Shown here: positions 33,912-43,018 of the stretch, piece after piece
Position numbering within the stretch: the first letter of the stretch is position 1
Layout: each line of letters starts with the position of its first letter
From: CBDANO01 sp965197665
GTDB taxonomy: Bacteria > Chloroflexota > Dehalococcoidia > Lucifugimonadales > UBA3495
DNA: 64,000 nt
Assembly (NCBI GenBank): GCA_965197665.1
Contig: CBDANO010000003.1
Location: 124,001 to 188,000, forward strand
Reading direction: 5' to 3'
The notes under the pieces: model-generated
What the model saw: the letters and a program-made list of their open reading frames with translations, nothing else
The model's database searches: none
Told to the model about the DNA's origin: nothing
Translations under genes and position numbers: made by a program

Positions 33912-33917
33912 GAAGCG

Positions 33918-34703
33918 ATGGGGCTAGAGATCGCAAAGGGTGAAGGCCCGCTCAACACTAGGACCTGGAACATTGATCTGGACGAAGGAAATACTGTCCA
34001 GAGTCTGAAAGACAGTTCGGCGGAACCCTTGGCCGAGCCCTTGATCGAGGTCCCGGAAGACTTGAAGAGCAATCTTCTGGTGACCTCGGTGGACGCGCTG
34101 GTGAACTGGAGCCGAAAGTCGGCCCTGTGGCCGGTGAGTTTCGGCCTGGCGTGCTGCGCTTTCGAGATGATGGCGGCGGCCATGGGCCGGTTCGACATTG
34201 CCCGCTTCGGGATGGAGGTGTTCCGCGCTTCCCCCAGGCAGGCCGACCTGATGATCGTGGCGGGGACGGTGACTTGGAAGATGGCCCCGGCGATTCGCCG
34301 CATCTATGATCAAATGGGCGACCCCAAGTGGGTAATCTCCATGGGGGTGTGCGCTACCAGCGGCGGGCCTTACTTCGGTTCCTATAGCGTCGTGCCCGGA
34401 GTGGACCACATCGTCCCGGTGGACGTTTACGTGCCGGGCTGTCCTCCCCGGCCCGACGCGCTGCTGTACGGCGTCATGGCGTTGCACGAGAAGATCAAGA
34501 AATACCAAAACTTGGGGAAGGGTAGCAAGTACGGGCGATCGAATCAGGCCCGAGAAGGGGCCGGCGAGATTCCGGCGGACGATAGTGTGGCCGCTTCTCA
34601 GTTTCAAGAAGAGGCCGGTGAGATTCCGGCGGACGATAGTGACTCAACTTCGATAGATTCGACCCAGGGAAGCTCGGAAAAGGCAGCCGAGGCGAACGCC
34701 TGA
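33918..34703 (+). CDS. nuoB: NADH-quinone oxidoreductase subunit B with long N- and C-terminal extensions
   Basis: Holds the N2 4Fe-4S cluster next to the quinone site. The cysteines are in G-L-A-C-C-A-F-E-M-M (about residue 78), G-V-C-A-T-S-G-G (about 141) and V-P-G-C-P-P-R-P (about 173). At 261 residues it is much longer than usual: about 45 residues are added in front, and about 60 behind form an acidic tail with two copies of G-E-I-P-A-D-D-S, encoded by 29-bp direct repeats at 34559-34587 and 34613-34641. AGGAAG precedes ATG 33918; the stop overlaps nuoC by one base. Confidence 0.95.
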   Translation: MGLEIAKGEGPLNTRTWNIDLDEGNTVQSLKDSSAEPLAEPLIEVPEDLKSNLLVTSVDALVNWSRKSALWPVSFGLACCAFEMMAAAMGRFDIARFGMEVFRASPRQADLMIVAGTVTWKMAPAIRRIYDQMGDPKWVISMGVCATSGGPYFGSYSVVPGVDHIVPVDVYVPGCPPRPDALLYGVMALHEKIKKYQNLGKGSKYGRSNQAREGAGEIPADDSVAASQFQEEAGEIPADDSDSTSIDSTQGSSEKAAEANA

Positions 34704-35146
34704 TGGCCGTCGCGCCGGTCACCGGACAGGAGTTGGCCCAACGGTTGCAATCGGCGGTACGGGACTCGGTGGAAGAGTGGGACAACGGCGCCGTGTGGGT
34801 CAAACCGGACTGCTTGGAGGCTGCGGCCCACTTTCTGCGCGACGACCCTGACTTGGATTTCCGGTTCCTCAACGCCATCAGCGCCGTTGACTTCATCGAG
34901 CACTTCGAAGTGGTGTACCACCTGACCTCGCTGCGCCGCAAGCACACGGCGGTCATTAAGACGAAGGTATTCGGGCGTGAAGAGTTGTCCTTGCCTTCGG
35001 TGTATCAAGTCTGGCGGGGCGCGGACTTTCAGGAACGGGAGATCTGGGACTTGATGGGGATCCGCTTCGAAGGCCACCCCAACATGAAGCGCATCATGCT
35101 GTGGGAAGGTTTCGAGGGGCATCCCCTGCGTAAGGACTACTTGTGA
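34703..35146 (+). CDS. nuoC: NADH-quinone oxidoreductase subunit C
   Basis: 147-residue 30 kDa subunit of the peripheral arm. The family signature E-R-E-I-W-D-L-M-G-I near residue 111 and G-H-P-L-R-K-D-Y near the C-terminus are present. Overlaps nuoB (TGATG) and nuoD (TGATG) by one base each, so translation is likely coupled. NuoC and NuoD are separate here, not fused. Confidence 0.95.
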   Translation: MAVAPVTGQELAQRLQSAVRDSVEEWDNGAVWVKPDCLEAAAHFLRDDPDLDFRFLNAISAVDFIEHFEVVYHLTSLRRKHTAVIKTKVFGREELSLPSVYQVWRGADFQEREIWDLMGIRFEGHPNMKRIMLWEGFEGHPLRKDYL

Positions 35147-36252
35147 TGCCGGTCCGCACCGAACCGATGACGGTAAACATAGGGCCGCAGCACCCCAGCA
35201 CCCATGGGGTGTTCCGGCTGCGGGTTACTTTCGACGGGGAAGAAATCCTGGAAGTGGAGCCGGTCTTCGGCTACTTGCACCGGGGCACCGAAAAACTGGC
35301 CGAAGAACGCACCTACGTCCAGGTAGTGACCTTGACGGACCGCTTGGACTACGTCTCGTCGATGATCAACAACCAAGCCTACTGCCTTGCGGTCGAGAAG
35401 CTGCTGGACGTGGATCCGCCGCCAAGGGGCAAGTACCTGCGCACCCTCTCCGCCGAGCTGCAAAGGATAGCCAGCCACCTGATGGGGATTGGGTTCTTCC
35501 TCCAAGACTTGGGCGCCCTGGTGACTCCGCTAATGTACTGCTTTCGGACCCGGGAGCGGATCCTGGACCTGTTCGAGATGTTGTGCGGAGCGCGGATCAC
35601 GGTGAGCTACTCCCGGCCCGGAGGAGTGTTCTTCGACGCCCCGGAGGACTTCTGGCCGGCCCTGGACAGCTTCATGCAGACCCTGGGCCCGGAGATTGAC
35701 GAGATCGAGCAACTGGTGCTGGAGAACGAGATCGTCATGGTGCGGACCCGGGACGTGGCGACTCTGCCGTTGGACCTGGCGATCAACGCGTCGGTCAGCG
35801 GGCCGGTGCTGCGGGCCAGCGGCCTGCCTTGGGACTGGCGCAAGATGGACCCCTATGACGCTTATGATCGAGTTGAGTTCGACGTGCCGGTGGGGACCAG
35901 GGGGGACAACTACGACCGTTTGTGGGTGCGCTTTCAGGAGGTGCGCCAGAGCGCCCGCATCGTCGAGCAATGCGTAAACCAAATAGAACCCGGCCCGGTG
36001 CGGCTGGACTTGCCCTTGGTCTTCCGGGCGGCGCCCGGGGCGGAAGCCTACGGCCGGGTGGAGGCCTCCAAGGGGGAGTTGGGGTTCTACCTGGTTAGCG
36101 ACGGGGGCATAAGCCCCTATCGGTGCAAGATACGCTCTCCGTCGTTGATCAACTTGACGGTGACCGAGCACTTGCTGGTTGGTTGGAAACTAGCCGACAT
36201 GATAGTGACCCTGGGGAGCATGGACATCAACCTGGGCGAGGTTGACCGTTGA
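35146..36252 (+). CDS. nuoD: NADH-quinone oxidoreductase subunit D
   Basis: 368-residue 49 kDa subunit that with NuoB forms the quinone pocket. M-T-V-N-I-G-P-Q-H-P-S-T-H-G-V-F-R near the start, Q-R-I-A-S-H-L near residue 107 and the final D-I-N-L-G-E-V-D-R are conserved. ATG at 35146 overlaps the nuoC stop; a GTG one codon earlier is also open. Ends in a 4-nt overlap with the nuoH start. Confidence 0.96.
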   Translation: MPVRTEPMTVNIGPQHPSTHGVFRLRVTFDGEEILEVEPVFGYLHRGTEKLAEERTYVQVVTLTDRLDYVSSMINNQAYCLAVEKLLDVDPPPRGKYLRTLSAELQRIASHLMGIGFFLQDLGALVTPLMYCFRTRERILDLFEMLCGARITVSYSRPGGVFFDAPEDFWPALDSFMQTLGPEIDEIEQLVLENEIVMVRTRDVATLPLDLAINASVSGPVLRASGLPWDWRKMDPYDAYDRVEFDVPVGTRGDNYDRLWVRFQEVRQSARIVEQCVNQIEPGPVRLDLPLVFRAAPGAEAYGRVEASKGELGFYLVSDGGISPYRCKIRSPSLINLTVTEHLLVGWKLADMIVTLGSMDINLGEVDR

Positions 36253-37490
36253 ACTGCGTGCTGGGGCCTGACAACATCCTTCACGACACCCGGTTGTTCA
36301 AGGTTATTTACGAGGCAGTCGGGCAGGTGCTGCCTTGCTGGCTTTCCTACGCCGTGGCCGGGCTGGTCATCATCTTGATCCTGGTAAACGCGGTGCTGTT
36401 GGGCGCGGGGATGCTGTCGTGGCTGGAGCGGCGCCTCATCGGCAGGATGCAGAACCGTATAGGCCCCAACCGGTGGGGACCCTTTGGACTTCTACAGCCT
36501 ATAGCCGACTTGGTGAAACTCCTGGTAAAGGAGGACCTGACCCCCCGGAACGCCGACCGGCTCGCTTTCTTCATGGTGCCGATCTTGATGTTGATGCCGG
36601 TGGTATTGGTGCTGGCGGTGGTGCCTTTCGCCAAAGACACTGCCTTGGCCAACCTGAACGTGGGCGTGCTGTACGTTCTGGCCGTGGGCTCGTTGACCAC
36701 GGTGGCAATATTCGTAGCGGGCTGGTCCTCGAACAACCGGTACGCGATGTTCGGCGCCGCCCGGGGAGTGGCGGTCCTGATAAGCTACGAGATTCCGGTG
36801 GTGCTCAGCGTTCTGGGGGTGGTGCTGGTGGCGGGGTCCATGTCGTTGGCGGACGTAGTGGCCGCGCAGACGGTACCCTTCTTGCTGGTACAGCCGGTGG
36901 CCCTGTTCGTGTTCGTGGCCGGGACGTCGGCGGAGCTCAACCGCACTCCCTTCGACGTTGCCGAGGCGGAGTCGGAGATCATCGCCGGGTTTCACATAGA
37001 GTACAGCGGCATCAAGTTCGCTTTGATTCAGGCCGCCGAATTCGGAGCGATGCTAGCCGCGGCGGCGGTAATCGTGACGCTGTTCCTGAGCGGCTGGTCG
37101 GGCCCGGCGTCCAGCTATATCGGGTGGCTCTGGTTCCTGCTGAAGCTGGGGGCCGTGGCTTTTGTTTTCATATGGGTGCGGGCTACTTATCCCCGATTGC
37201 GCATCGACCAGCTCATGGCCTTTGCGTGGAAGTTCCTGATGCCCTTGAGCATGATCGGTCTGCTGGCCACGGCGTTGGAGGTCTACTTCTTCAGGAATGA
37301 CTTGGGCCAACTGAGCACCAACGACCTCTGGATCATGACGGGGATCAACCTGCCGCTGCTGCTGCTCTCGATAGCGCTTTTCGGCAACTTGATCCGGGAC
37401 AAGGTCAGACCGCCGGTCCGACCGGCAGCGTCTCAAGCCGGATCGCCCCCGTATGGATGGGACCCGGCGGGGCTTGGCGAGGTGAGATAG
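36249..37490 (+). CDS. nuoH: NADH-quinone oxidoreductase subunit H
   Basis: 413-residue membrane subunit with about eight helices; E-R-R-L-I-G-R-M-Q-N-R-I-G-P-N near residue 58 and A-E-A-E-S-E-I-I-A-G-F-H near 238 are hallmark motifs of the quinone-channel subunit. The TTG at 36249 has GCGAGG seven bases upstream; GTG at 36258 is an alternative. The C-terminal 30 residues are a polar tail. Confidence 0.95.
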   Translation: MNCVLGPDNILHDTRLFKVIYEAVGQVLPCWLSYAVAGLVIILILVNAVLLGAGMLSWLERRLIGRMQNRIGPNRWGPFGLLQPIADLVKLLVKEDLTPRNADRLAFFMVPILMLMPVVLVLAVVPFAKDTALANLNVGVLYVLAVGSLTTVAIFVAGWSSNNRYAMFGAARGVAVLISYEIPVVLSVLGVVLVAGSMSLADVVAAQTVPFLLVQPVALFVFVAGTSAELNRTPFDVAEAESEIIAGFHIEYSGIKFALIQAAEFGAMLAAAAVIVTLFLSGWSGPASSYIGWLWFLLKLGAVAFVFIWVRATYPRLRIDQLMAFAWKFLMPLSMIGLLATALEVYFFRNDLGQLSTNDLWIMTGINLPLLLLSIALFGNLIRDKVRPPVRPAASQAGSPPYGWDPAGLGEVR

Positions 37491-37491
37491 A

Positions 37492-38154
37492 ATGTACGGC
37501 TTGAAAATGATCAAGGGGCTGTACGTGACCCTGAAGAACCTGACCAAGAAGCCGTTCACGGTGCAATACCCGGAAGAGCGTTTGAGCCAGCATTCGAGGT
37601 TCCGGGGAGAAGAGTTCGTGTGGTACGAGGAGCGGTGCACGGGATGCGCATCCTGCGCCAAGTACTGTCCCCTGGGAATCATCAAGATCGAGACCAGCCC
37701 CAGCGAGACGGCCCCAATGGAAGGGGACAAATACCGGCTGGAGCTGTTCGACATCCAGATATTCCGGTGCATGTTCTGCGGGTTGTGCGTGGAAGCGTGC
37801 CCCTATGACGCCCTATTTATGGGCAGCGGGTTCGAGCAAGGCAATTACTCCCGTAAAGAGATGGTCATCGGGCTGGACCAACTGCGTCAAGCTGAGAAGA
37901 GGCCGAGTAGCTTCTTCCGTCCTCAACTGGAAGGGGCCGGGTACGATCCCCACGCGGGGCAGCCCCTGGGATGGAAGGAGGCGGGGCGGGAATCTTGGCG
38001 CTGGCACCGGCAGGAAAAGGCCGGAATGCGCTTGACCGCGGCTTCCGCTTCCGATGAGGATAGCTCCCCGGCCGGGAAGGAAGGAGGAGAGGACTCCACC
38101 CCGGCAACGCTGGAGGGGGAGACTAACCCGGCTTCCCTCAAAGAATCCGACTAG
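37492..38154 (+). CDS. nuoI: NADH-quinone oxidoreductase subunit I (two 4Fe-4S clusters)
   Basis: 220-residue ferredoxin-like subunit with two motifs C-T-G-C-A-S-C-A-K-Y-C-P (about residue 46) and C-M-F-C-G-L-C-V-E-A-C-P (about 91). The last 60 residues are a low-complexity acidic tail rich in Ala, Ser, Glu and Pro, longer than in most NuoI. Begins one base after the nuoH stop and abuts nuoJ. Confidence 0.95.
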   Translation: MYGLKMIKGLYVTLKNLTKKPFTVQYPEERLSQHSRFRGEEFVWYEERCTGCASCAKYCPLGIIKIETSPSETAPMEGDKYRLELFDIQIFRCMFCGLCVEACPYDALFMGSGFEQGNYSRKEMVIGLDQLRQAEKRPSSFFRPQLEGAGYDPHAGQPLGWKEAGRESWRWHRQEKAGMRLTAASASDEDSSPAGKEGGEDSTPATLEGETNPASLKESD

Positions 38155-38793
38155 ATGCTGTTTCAGGACGTCGTATTCTGGTTCCTGGCGATTGCCGCCA
38201 TCGGCGCCGCTCTGGGAGTGGTCCTGGTAAGGGACCTGTTCCGGGCGGCCCTTTTGTTGATAGTAGTATTCATCGCGGTGGCTGGGTTCTTCGTGCTGCT
38301 CAACGCCGAATTCCTGGCGGTGGTGCAAGTGCTCATCTACGCGGGCGCCATTTCCATCCTGATTATCTTTGCGGTGATGCTCACCCGGGACGTGCAACGG
38401 GGGAACCTGCCCAACCGGATGCAAATACCCGCGGCGCTCTTCGCGGCCCTGCTGCTATCGGCGCTGGTGTTCGTAGCGATAGATACGAGTTGGAATTTGT
38501 TCTCGGATTCAGTTTCCGGTGAAGAACGGGAGCAGGTTGAACTGGTGCAGACCAGGGCGGTCAGCGACGTGGCCATTAGCGAGCTGCCCCCGGATACCTT
38601 GGAGCAAGCGGGGTTGGCCGGTGAGGAAGCCCGGGACGAGGCCGAGGAGAGGGGCCTGGAAAGGTCCAGCTTGGGAGACTTGTTGATCGGCGATTTCGTG
38701 CTGGCCTTCGAGGCGGTATCGGTACTGCTGCTGGCGGCGCTTATCGGGGCCTTGGCGCTGGTGAGGCCGCGGCCCCCCGGGTCTACGAGGTAG
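38155..38793 (+). CDS. nuoJ: NADH-quinone oxidoreductase subunit J
   Basis: 212-residue membrane subunit with five helices. V-Y-A-G-A-I-S type stretch (L-I-Y-A-G-A-I-S-I-L-I-I-F) near residue 60 is the conserved pi-bulge helix. A charged insert of about 50 residues (around 118-170) separates the last two helices. Directly follows the nuoI stop. Confidence 0.93.
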   Translation: MLFQDVVFWFLAIAAIGAALGVVLVRDLFRAALLLIVVFIAVAGFFVLLNAEFLAVVQVLIYAGAISILIIFAVMLTRDVQRGNLPNRMQIPAALFAALLLSALVFVAIDTSWNLFSDSVSGEEREQVELVQTRAVSDVAISELPPDTLEQAGLAGEEARDEAEERGLERSSLGDLLIGDFVLAFEAVSVLLLAALIGALALVRPRPPGSTR

Positions 38794-38799
38794 CGGAAG

Positions 38800-39129
38800 A
38801 TGTCCCTTGAGACCATGTTGATAGTTGCGGCGGGCCTGTTCGCCATCGGGCTTTATGGTTCGTTGGCCCGCCGCAACGTGTTGGCCGTGTTGATGTCCAT
38901 CGAACTGATGTTCAACGCGGTCAACGTGACTCTGGTGGCGTTGGCCAAGTACGTAGCGCCGGCGGGGCTGCAGGAAAACATTGGCGCGGTGCTGACGGGG
39001 CAGGTATTCGCGGTGTTCATAATCACGGTGGCCGCCGCGGAGATCGCGCTTGGCTTGGGCATTGTGTTTGCGATGTACCGCAACACCGAGTCGGTGGACC
39101 TTACCGAGGCCTCGGAGATGCGGAACTGA
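38800..39129 (+). CDS. nuoK: NADH-quinone oxidoreductase subunit K
   Basis: 109-residue subunit with three helices; conserved Glu residues for proton transfer are in M-S-I-E-L-M-F-N-A-V-N near residue 31 and A-A-A-E-I-A-L-G near 77. Starts 6 bp after nuoJ. Confidence 0.95.
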   Translation: MSLETMLIVAAGLFAIGLYGSLARRNVLAVLMSIELMFNAVNVTLVALAKYVAPAGLQENIGAVLTGQVFAVFIITVAAAEIALGLGIVFAMYRNTESVDLTEASEMRN

Positions 39130-39133
39130 AAAT

Positions 39134-39328
39134 ATGTGGACTGAATTCAAACGGGCGCCCAATCTCATGATGGCGGAGATGTGGAAAGAGGCCCTGGAGG
39201 GAGAGGGGCTGCCCACCCGCATCTTGCCCGAAGGCGACATCCGGGACTGGGGGGAAAAGGTCCCCTTCCGGGTATACGTACCCCATGGCCGGGAACACGT
39301 GGCAGAAGAGATATTGAGGAAGCTGTAG
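39134..39328 (+). CDS. Small DUF2007-like protein inside the nuo operon
   Basis: A 64-residue protein from ATG 39134, five bases after nuoK and ending exactly where nuoL begins. The sequence (W-T-E-F-K-R-A-P-N-L-M-M-A-E-M-W-K-E, then G-L-P-T-R-I-L-P-E-G, then V-Y-V-P and A-E-E-I-L) has the layout of DUF2007/ferredoxin-like 'putative signal transducing' domains. It is soluble and has no cysteines. Position suggests a regulatory or assembly role for complex I, which is inference. Confidence 0.75.
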   Translation: MWTEFKRAPNLMMAEMWKEALEGEGLPTRILPEGDIRDWGEKVPFRVYVPHGREHVAEEILRKL

Positions 39329-41401
39329 ATGATCAGCGAAGCCGCTATTTGGGCAATATTCTTGCTGCCCCTAGGCTCCTTCGCCGCAATAGTCCTCATT
39401 ATCCGGCCATTCCTCAACCGGTTCCCCTTGCTCAGCGGCCTCACGCTCATTGGCTGCTTGAGCGGGGCCTTTGGACTGTCGGTTTGGGCCCTGTGGTCGG
39501 TGCTCCAAGGGTACAGTCCGGAGTTTCAACCCTACGAGTGGCTTGAAGTGATGGGCGGGGCGACCATCGAGATGGGGCTGTTGGTGGACGAGGTGACGGC
39601 CATCATGCTCATCGTGGTCACCTCGGTGAGCTTGCTGGTGCAGGTCTACTCCTTGGGTTACATGGACCGGGACCCGGGGTATTGCCGGTACTTCGCGTTC
39701 ATGTCTTTGTTCACCGCGGCGATGTTGGGGTTGGTGCTGTCGGTTAACATAATCCAACTGTACGTATTCTGGGAGTTGGTGGGCCTTTCATCCTACTTGC
39801 TCATCGGCTTCTGGCACGAGCGGCCGGCGGCGGCTGCCGCGGCCAAGAAGGCGTTCATCGTTACCCGAATCGGTGACACCGGGTTCCTCATCGCCATTTT
39901 GTATTTGTTCCTCCAAGGGGAGGAGTTTGCCGCCGCCGGGCTGAACGCCTTCCACATTCCGGATATTTGGCAAGCCGCCCAGCCGTTGGCGACGGGCGGG
40001 GCCATCTTGGCTGGGGGAGCGCTTACCTGGGTTACCCTGGGCATTTTTGCCGGGGCGGCCGGGAAGTCGGGCCAGTTCCCGCTGCATACTTGGCTGCCCG
40101 ACGCCATGGAAGGCCCGACGCCGGTCAGCGCCTTGATTCACGCCGCTACCATGGTGGCGGCCGGAGTCTTCTTGGTCGCCCGGTTCTATCCCTTGTTCCA
40201 AGGGTCTTCCGACGCCTTGACGGTGGTGGCGTTGGTGGGGGCTTCTACCGCGCTAATAGCGGCCACCATGGGCCTGGTAATGAACGACATTAAACGGGTG
40301 ATGGCTTATTCGACCATCAGCCAGCTGGGCTACATGATGGCCGGCTTGGGGATCGGCGTTTACGCGGCGGCGCTGTTTCACTTGGCAACCCACGCGGCGT
40401 TCAAGGCACTGCTGTTCTTGGGGGCCGGCAGTGTGAACCACGCAACAGGGACCTTCGACATGCGGTACATGGGCGGGCTGCGGCGCTACATGCCTTTTAC
40501 TTACGCCCTCACGGTTATCGGAGGGTTGAGCTTGGTGGGGATAATTCCTCTGGCCGGCTTCTGGAGTAAAGACGAAATCCTGGCCGGGGCATGGAGCGGC
40601 GGCGGCTTGGTTGACGGGTGGGTGAGCCGGGTTACTTTTGGAATGCTCTTGGCTGCGGTGGTGCTTACGGCCTTTTACACCTTCAGGATGTTGCACCTGA
40701 CCTTCCACGGGCAGTTCCGCGGCGGCGCGGACCAAGAATTGGAGGACAAGGCGGCGGCAACGGGCAGCGGCGGAAGGGCGCAGGACACCCCGACGAGGAG
40801 CTCCCACGAAGGCGGGGCGCACTTGGCCGAGTCGCCGAGGGTCATGGTGCTTCCGATGGTTGTCCTCGGTGTGGGAGCCGTTGCAGCCGGCTATCTGGCC
40901 AACCCCCAGTGGGGTCAGGCGATAGGTATTCCGGGCCACTGGATCAGCGAGTTCTTGGGGTCCGGCCTTGGGGTGATAGTTCCCCACTTGGCCCATGCGT
41001 TGGAGCCTCACGACTTCAGCGGCTGGGTGGCTTTATTCTCGACATTGGCCGCCCTGGCGGGGCTGACGGCGGCCGCCGGGGTGTACGCCCGCAGGGGCGC
41101 CGCCGGGAAACGGGACCCTCTGGAGTTGGTCGGGCCGGCGCACACTTTGCTATCGAGGAAGTACTTCTTTGACGCGCTATATGAGGACGTGGTGGTGCGC
41201 CGAGGGTTCTACCGGGTATTTGCCGGGACGCTGGACTGGCTGGACCGGAACGTAATCGACGGTTTCGTGGATACCTTGGGTTGGACCTTTCGGAACATCG
41301 GCTCGGCGGTGGGCCGTCTTCAAACGGGTCAGGTACAGGCCTACGGCGCCGCGATTGCGCTGGGCGGCTTGCTGATAATCCTTGGGTTCTTGCTCTCGTG
41401 A
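39329..41401 (+). CDS. nuoL: NADH-quinone oxidoreductase subunit L
   Basis: 690-residue proton-pumping antiporter-like subunit with about 15-16 helices. F-W-E-L-V-G-L-S-S-Y-L-L-I-G near residue 149 (conserved Glu), K-S-G-Q-F-P-L-H-T-W-L-P-D-A near 246 and H-A-A-T-M-V near 271 are the family signatures; a hydrophilic loop with Gly/Ser near 470-490 and the long C-terminal helix region follow. ATG 39329 directly follows the small gene's stop. Confidence 0.96.
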   Translation: MISEAAIWAIFLLPLGSFAAIVLIIRPFLNRFPLLSGLTLIGCLSGAFGLSVWALWSVLQGYSPEFQPYEWLEVMGGATIEMGLLVDEVTAIMLIVVTSVSLLVQVYSLGYMDRDPGYCRYFAFMSLFTAAMLGLVLSVNIIQLYVFWELVGLSSYLLIGFWHERPAAAAAAKKAFIVTRIGDTGFLIAILYLFLQGEEFAAAGLNAFHIPDIWQAAQPLATGGAILAGGALTWVTLGIFAGAAGKSGQFPLHTWLPDAMEGPTPVSALIHAATMVAAGVFLVARFYPLFQGSSDALTVVALVGASTALIAATMGLVMNDIKRVMAYSTISQLGYMMAGLGIGVYAAALFHLATHAAFKALLFLGAGSVNHATGTFDMRYMGGLRRYMPFTYALTVIGGLSLVGIIPLAGFWSKDEILAGAWSGGGLVDGWVSRVTFGMLLAAVVLTAFYTFRMLHLTFHGQFRGGADQELEDKAAATGSGGRAQDTPTRSSHEGGAHLAESPRVMVLPMVVLGVGAVAAGYLANPQWGQAIGIPGHWISEFLGSGLGVIVPHLAHALEPHDFSGWVALFSTLAALAGLTAAAGVYARRGAAGKRDPLELVGPAHTLLSRKYFFDALYEDVVVRRGFYRVFAGTLDWLDRNVIDGFVDTLGWTFRNIGSAVGRLQTGQVQAYGAAIALGGLLIILGFLLS

Positions 41402-41485
41402 AGCCGGCGACGGCGGGGAATGAGGGTTCCGGGTTATGGCGATTCCGGGTATTAGATGACGCGGTGAAGACGCAAGGTCGGGGAA

Positions 41486-43012
41486 GTGTTTGAAGGATTT
41501 TCCGGACTACTGACGGCGGCGGTGTTCTTGCCCGCGGCGGGGGCGATGGCCATCCTGCTGGTGGTGCGCGGCGAGAGGAACATTCGTTGCTTTGCGGCGG
41601 CGGTGGCCTTGGCCGACCTGGTGCTGGCCCTGTTGGTCTTTGGCTTGTTCGATCAAGGGGAGGGCGCCGACCGGTTCCAGTTGATTGACAAGTTTCCCTG
41701 GATACCCGGGGAGAACCTCCGGGCCAACTTCTTCATGGGAGTAGATGGGCTTAGCGCTCCCCTGATAGCTCTCACCGGAATCTTGGGGTTTTGCGCGGTC
41801 CTTTCGTCTTGGCGCGTCAACCTCCGGGTGAAGGAGTACTTCTTTTGGCTGCTGGTCCTACAAACGGCGGTAATGGGCGTCTTTGCCACCCTGGACCTGT
41901 TGCTCTTCTTCCTGTTCTGGGAGTTGGAGTTGGTACCCATGTACATGCTCATCTCCATCTGGGGCACGGGACGCAAAGAGTACTCGGCCATGAAGTTCCT
42001 CATCTTCACCATCCTGGGCAGCGCCTTCATGCTGGTGGCTATCGTGGCGGTGTTCGTAACCCCGGGCATCGGTACCTTCGACATGACGGAGTTGTCGACG
42101 AAAGGCACAATGCTGGCGTCGGCCAGCGTGTTGATACCTTTGACCGGGTTGTTCTGGTTGTTCTTCGTTGCTTTTGCGGTGAAGCTGCCTTCCTGGCCTC
42201 TGCACACCTGGCTGCCCGACGCGCACACCGACGCCCCCACCGCGGCTAGCGTGATGTTGGCGGGGGTGCTGCTGAAAATGGGCGGTTACGGCCTACTGCG
42301 GGTCAACGTGGGGATGTTGCCCGGCCAGACCGACAAGTTTGCTTGGGTGCTGATAGTCTTGGGGGTGATTAGCGTGCTCTACGGCGCGGTGGTGACCCTG
42401 CGCCAGACTGACCTCAAGAGGCTCATTGCTTTCTCCAGCGTGAGTCACATGGGGTTGGTGCTGGTGGGCATCGGGTCGGTGGGAGTATCCCAAGGGGAGC
42501 TAACGGCGACGGGACTGAAGGGCGCCGCCATGCAGCTGTTCACTCACGGCACTATTACCGGCCTGCTGTTCTTGGGCGTGGGGCTGGTCTATGACAAGAC
42601 ACACACCCGCTACATCCCCGATCTGGGGGGGTTGGCCGGCAGAATGCCCATTGTGGCAATTGCCGTCTTGGTAGCGGGGCTGGCCTCCCTGGGACTGCCC
42701 GGTCTCAGCGGGTTCGTTTCCGAGGTGCTGGTGTTCCTGGGGGCGTTCCGCGCCTTCACTTGGCCGACGGCCCTAGCTGTCCTGGGTATCATTCTTACCG
42801 CCGGCTACATTTTGTGGATGGTTGAGCGCTCCTTCTTTGGGGAGCGCCGGGAACGCTTCGCCCATCTATCCGACGCGTCTCTGGTGGAGGCGATTCCTCT
42901 GGCGATACTGGTCATCAGCATCGTGGGCGTTGGCGTGTACCCCTCGGTGTTGACCGACGTGTTCAGCTTGGGCTTGCAGCCGATGCTGGCCGTCCTTCCG
43001 GGAGGCGGCTAG
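41486..43012 (+). CDS. nuoM: NADH-quinone oxidoreductase subunit M
   Basis: 508-residue antiporter-like subunit. Conserved Glu in F-W-E-L-E-L-V-P-M-Y near residue 144, K-L-P-S-W-P-L-H-T-W-L-P-D-A-H near 233 and S-V-S-H-M-G near 318. Starts at GTG 41486 with GGGGAA upstream, 84 bp after nuoL; the gap shows nothing else. Confidence 0.95.
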   Translation: MFEGFSGLLTAAVFLPAAGAMAILLVVRGERNIRCFAAAVALADLVLALLVFGLFDQGEGADRFQLIDKFPWIPGENLRANFFMGVDGLSAPLIALTGILGFCAVLSSWRVNLRVKEYFFWLLVLQTAVMGVFATLDLLLFFLFWELELVPMYMLISIWGTGRKEYSAMKFLIFTILGSAFMLVAIVAVFVTPGIGTFDMTELSTKGTMLASASVLIPLTGLFWLFFVAFAVKLPSWPLHTWLPDAHTDAPTAASVMLAGVLLKMGGYGLLRVNVGMLPGQTDKFAWVLIVLGVISVLYGAVVTLRQTDLKRLIAFSSVSHMGLVLVGIGSVGVSQGELTATGLKGAAMQLFTHGTITGLLFLGVGLVYDKTHTRYIPDLGGLAGRMPIVAIAVLVAGLASLGLPGLSGFVSEVLVFLGAFRAFTWPTALAVLGIILTAGYILWMVERSFFGERRERFAHLSDASLVEAIPLAILVISIVGVGVYPSVLTDVFSLGLQPMLAVLPGGG

Positions 43013-43018
43013 ACCGGC

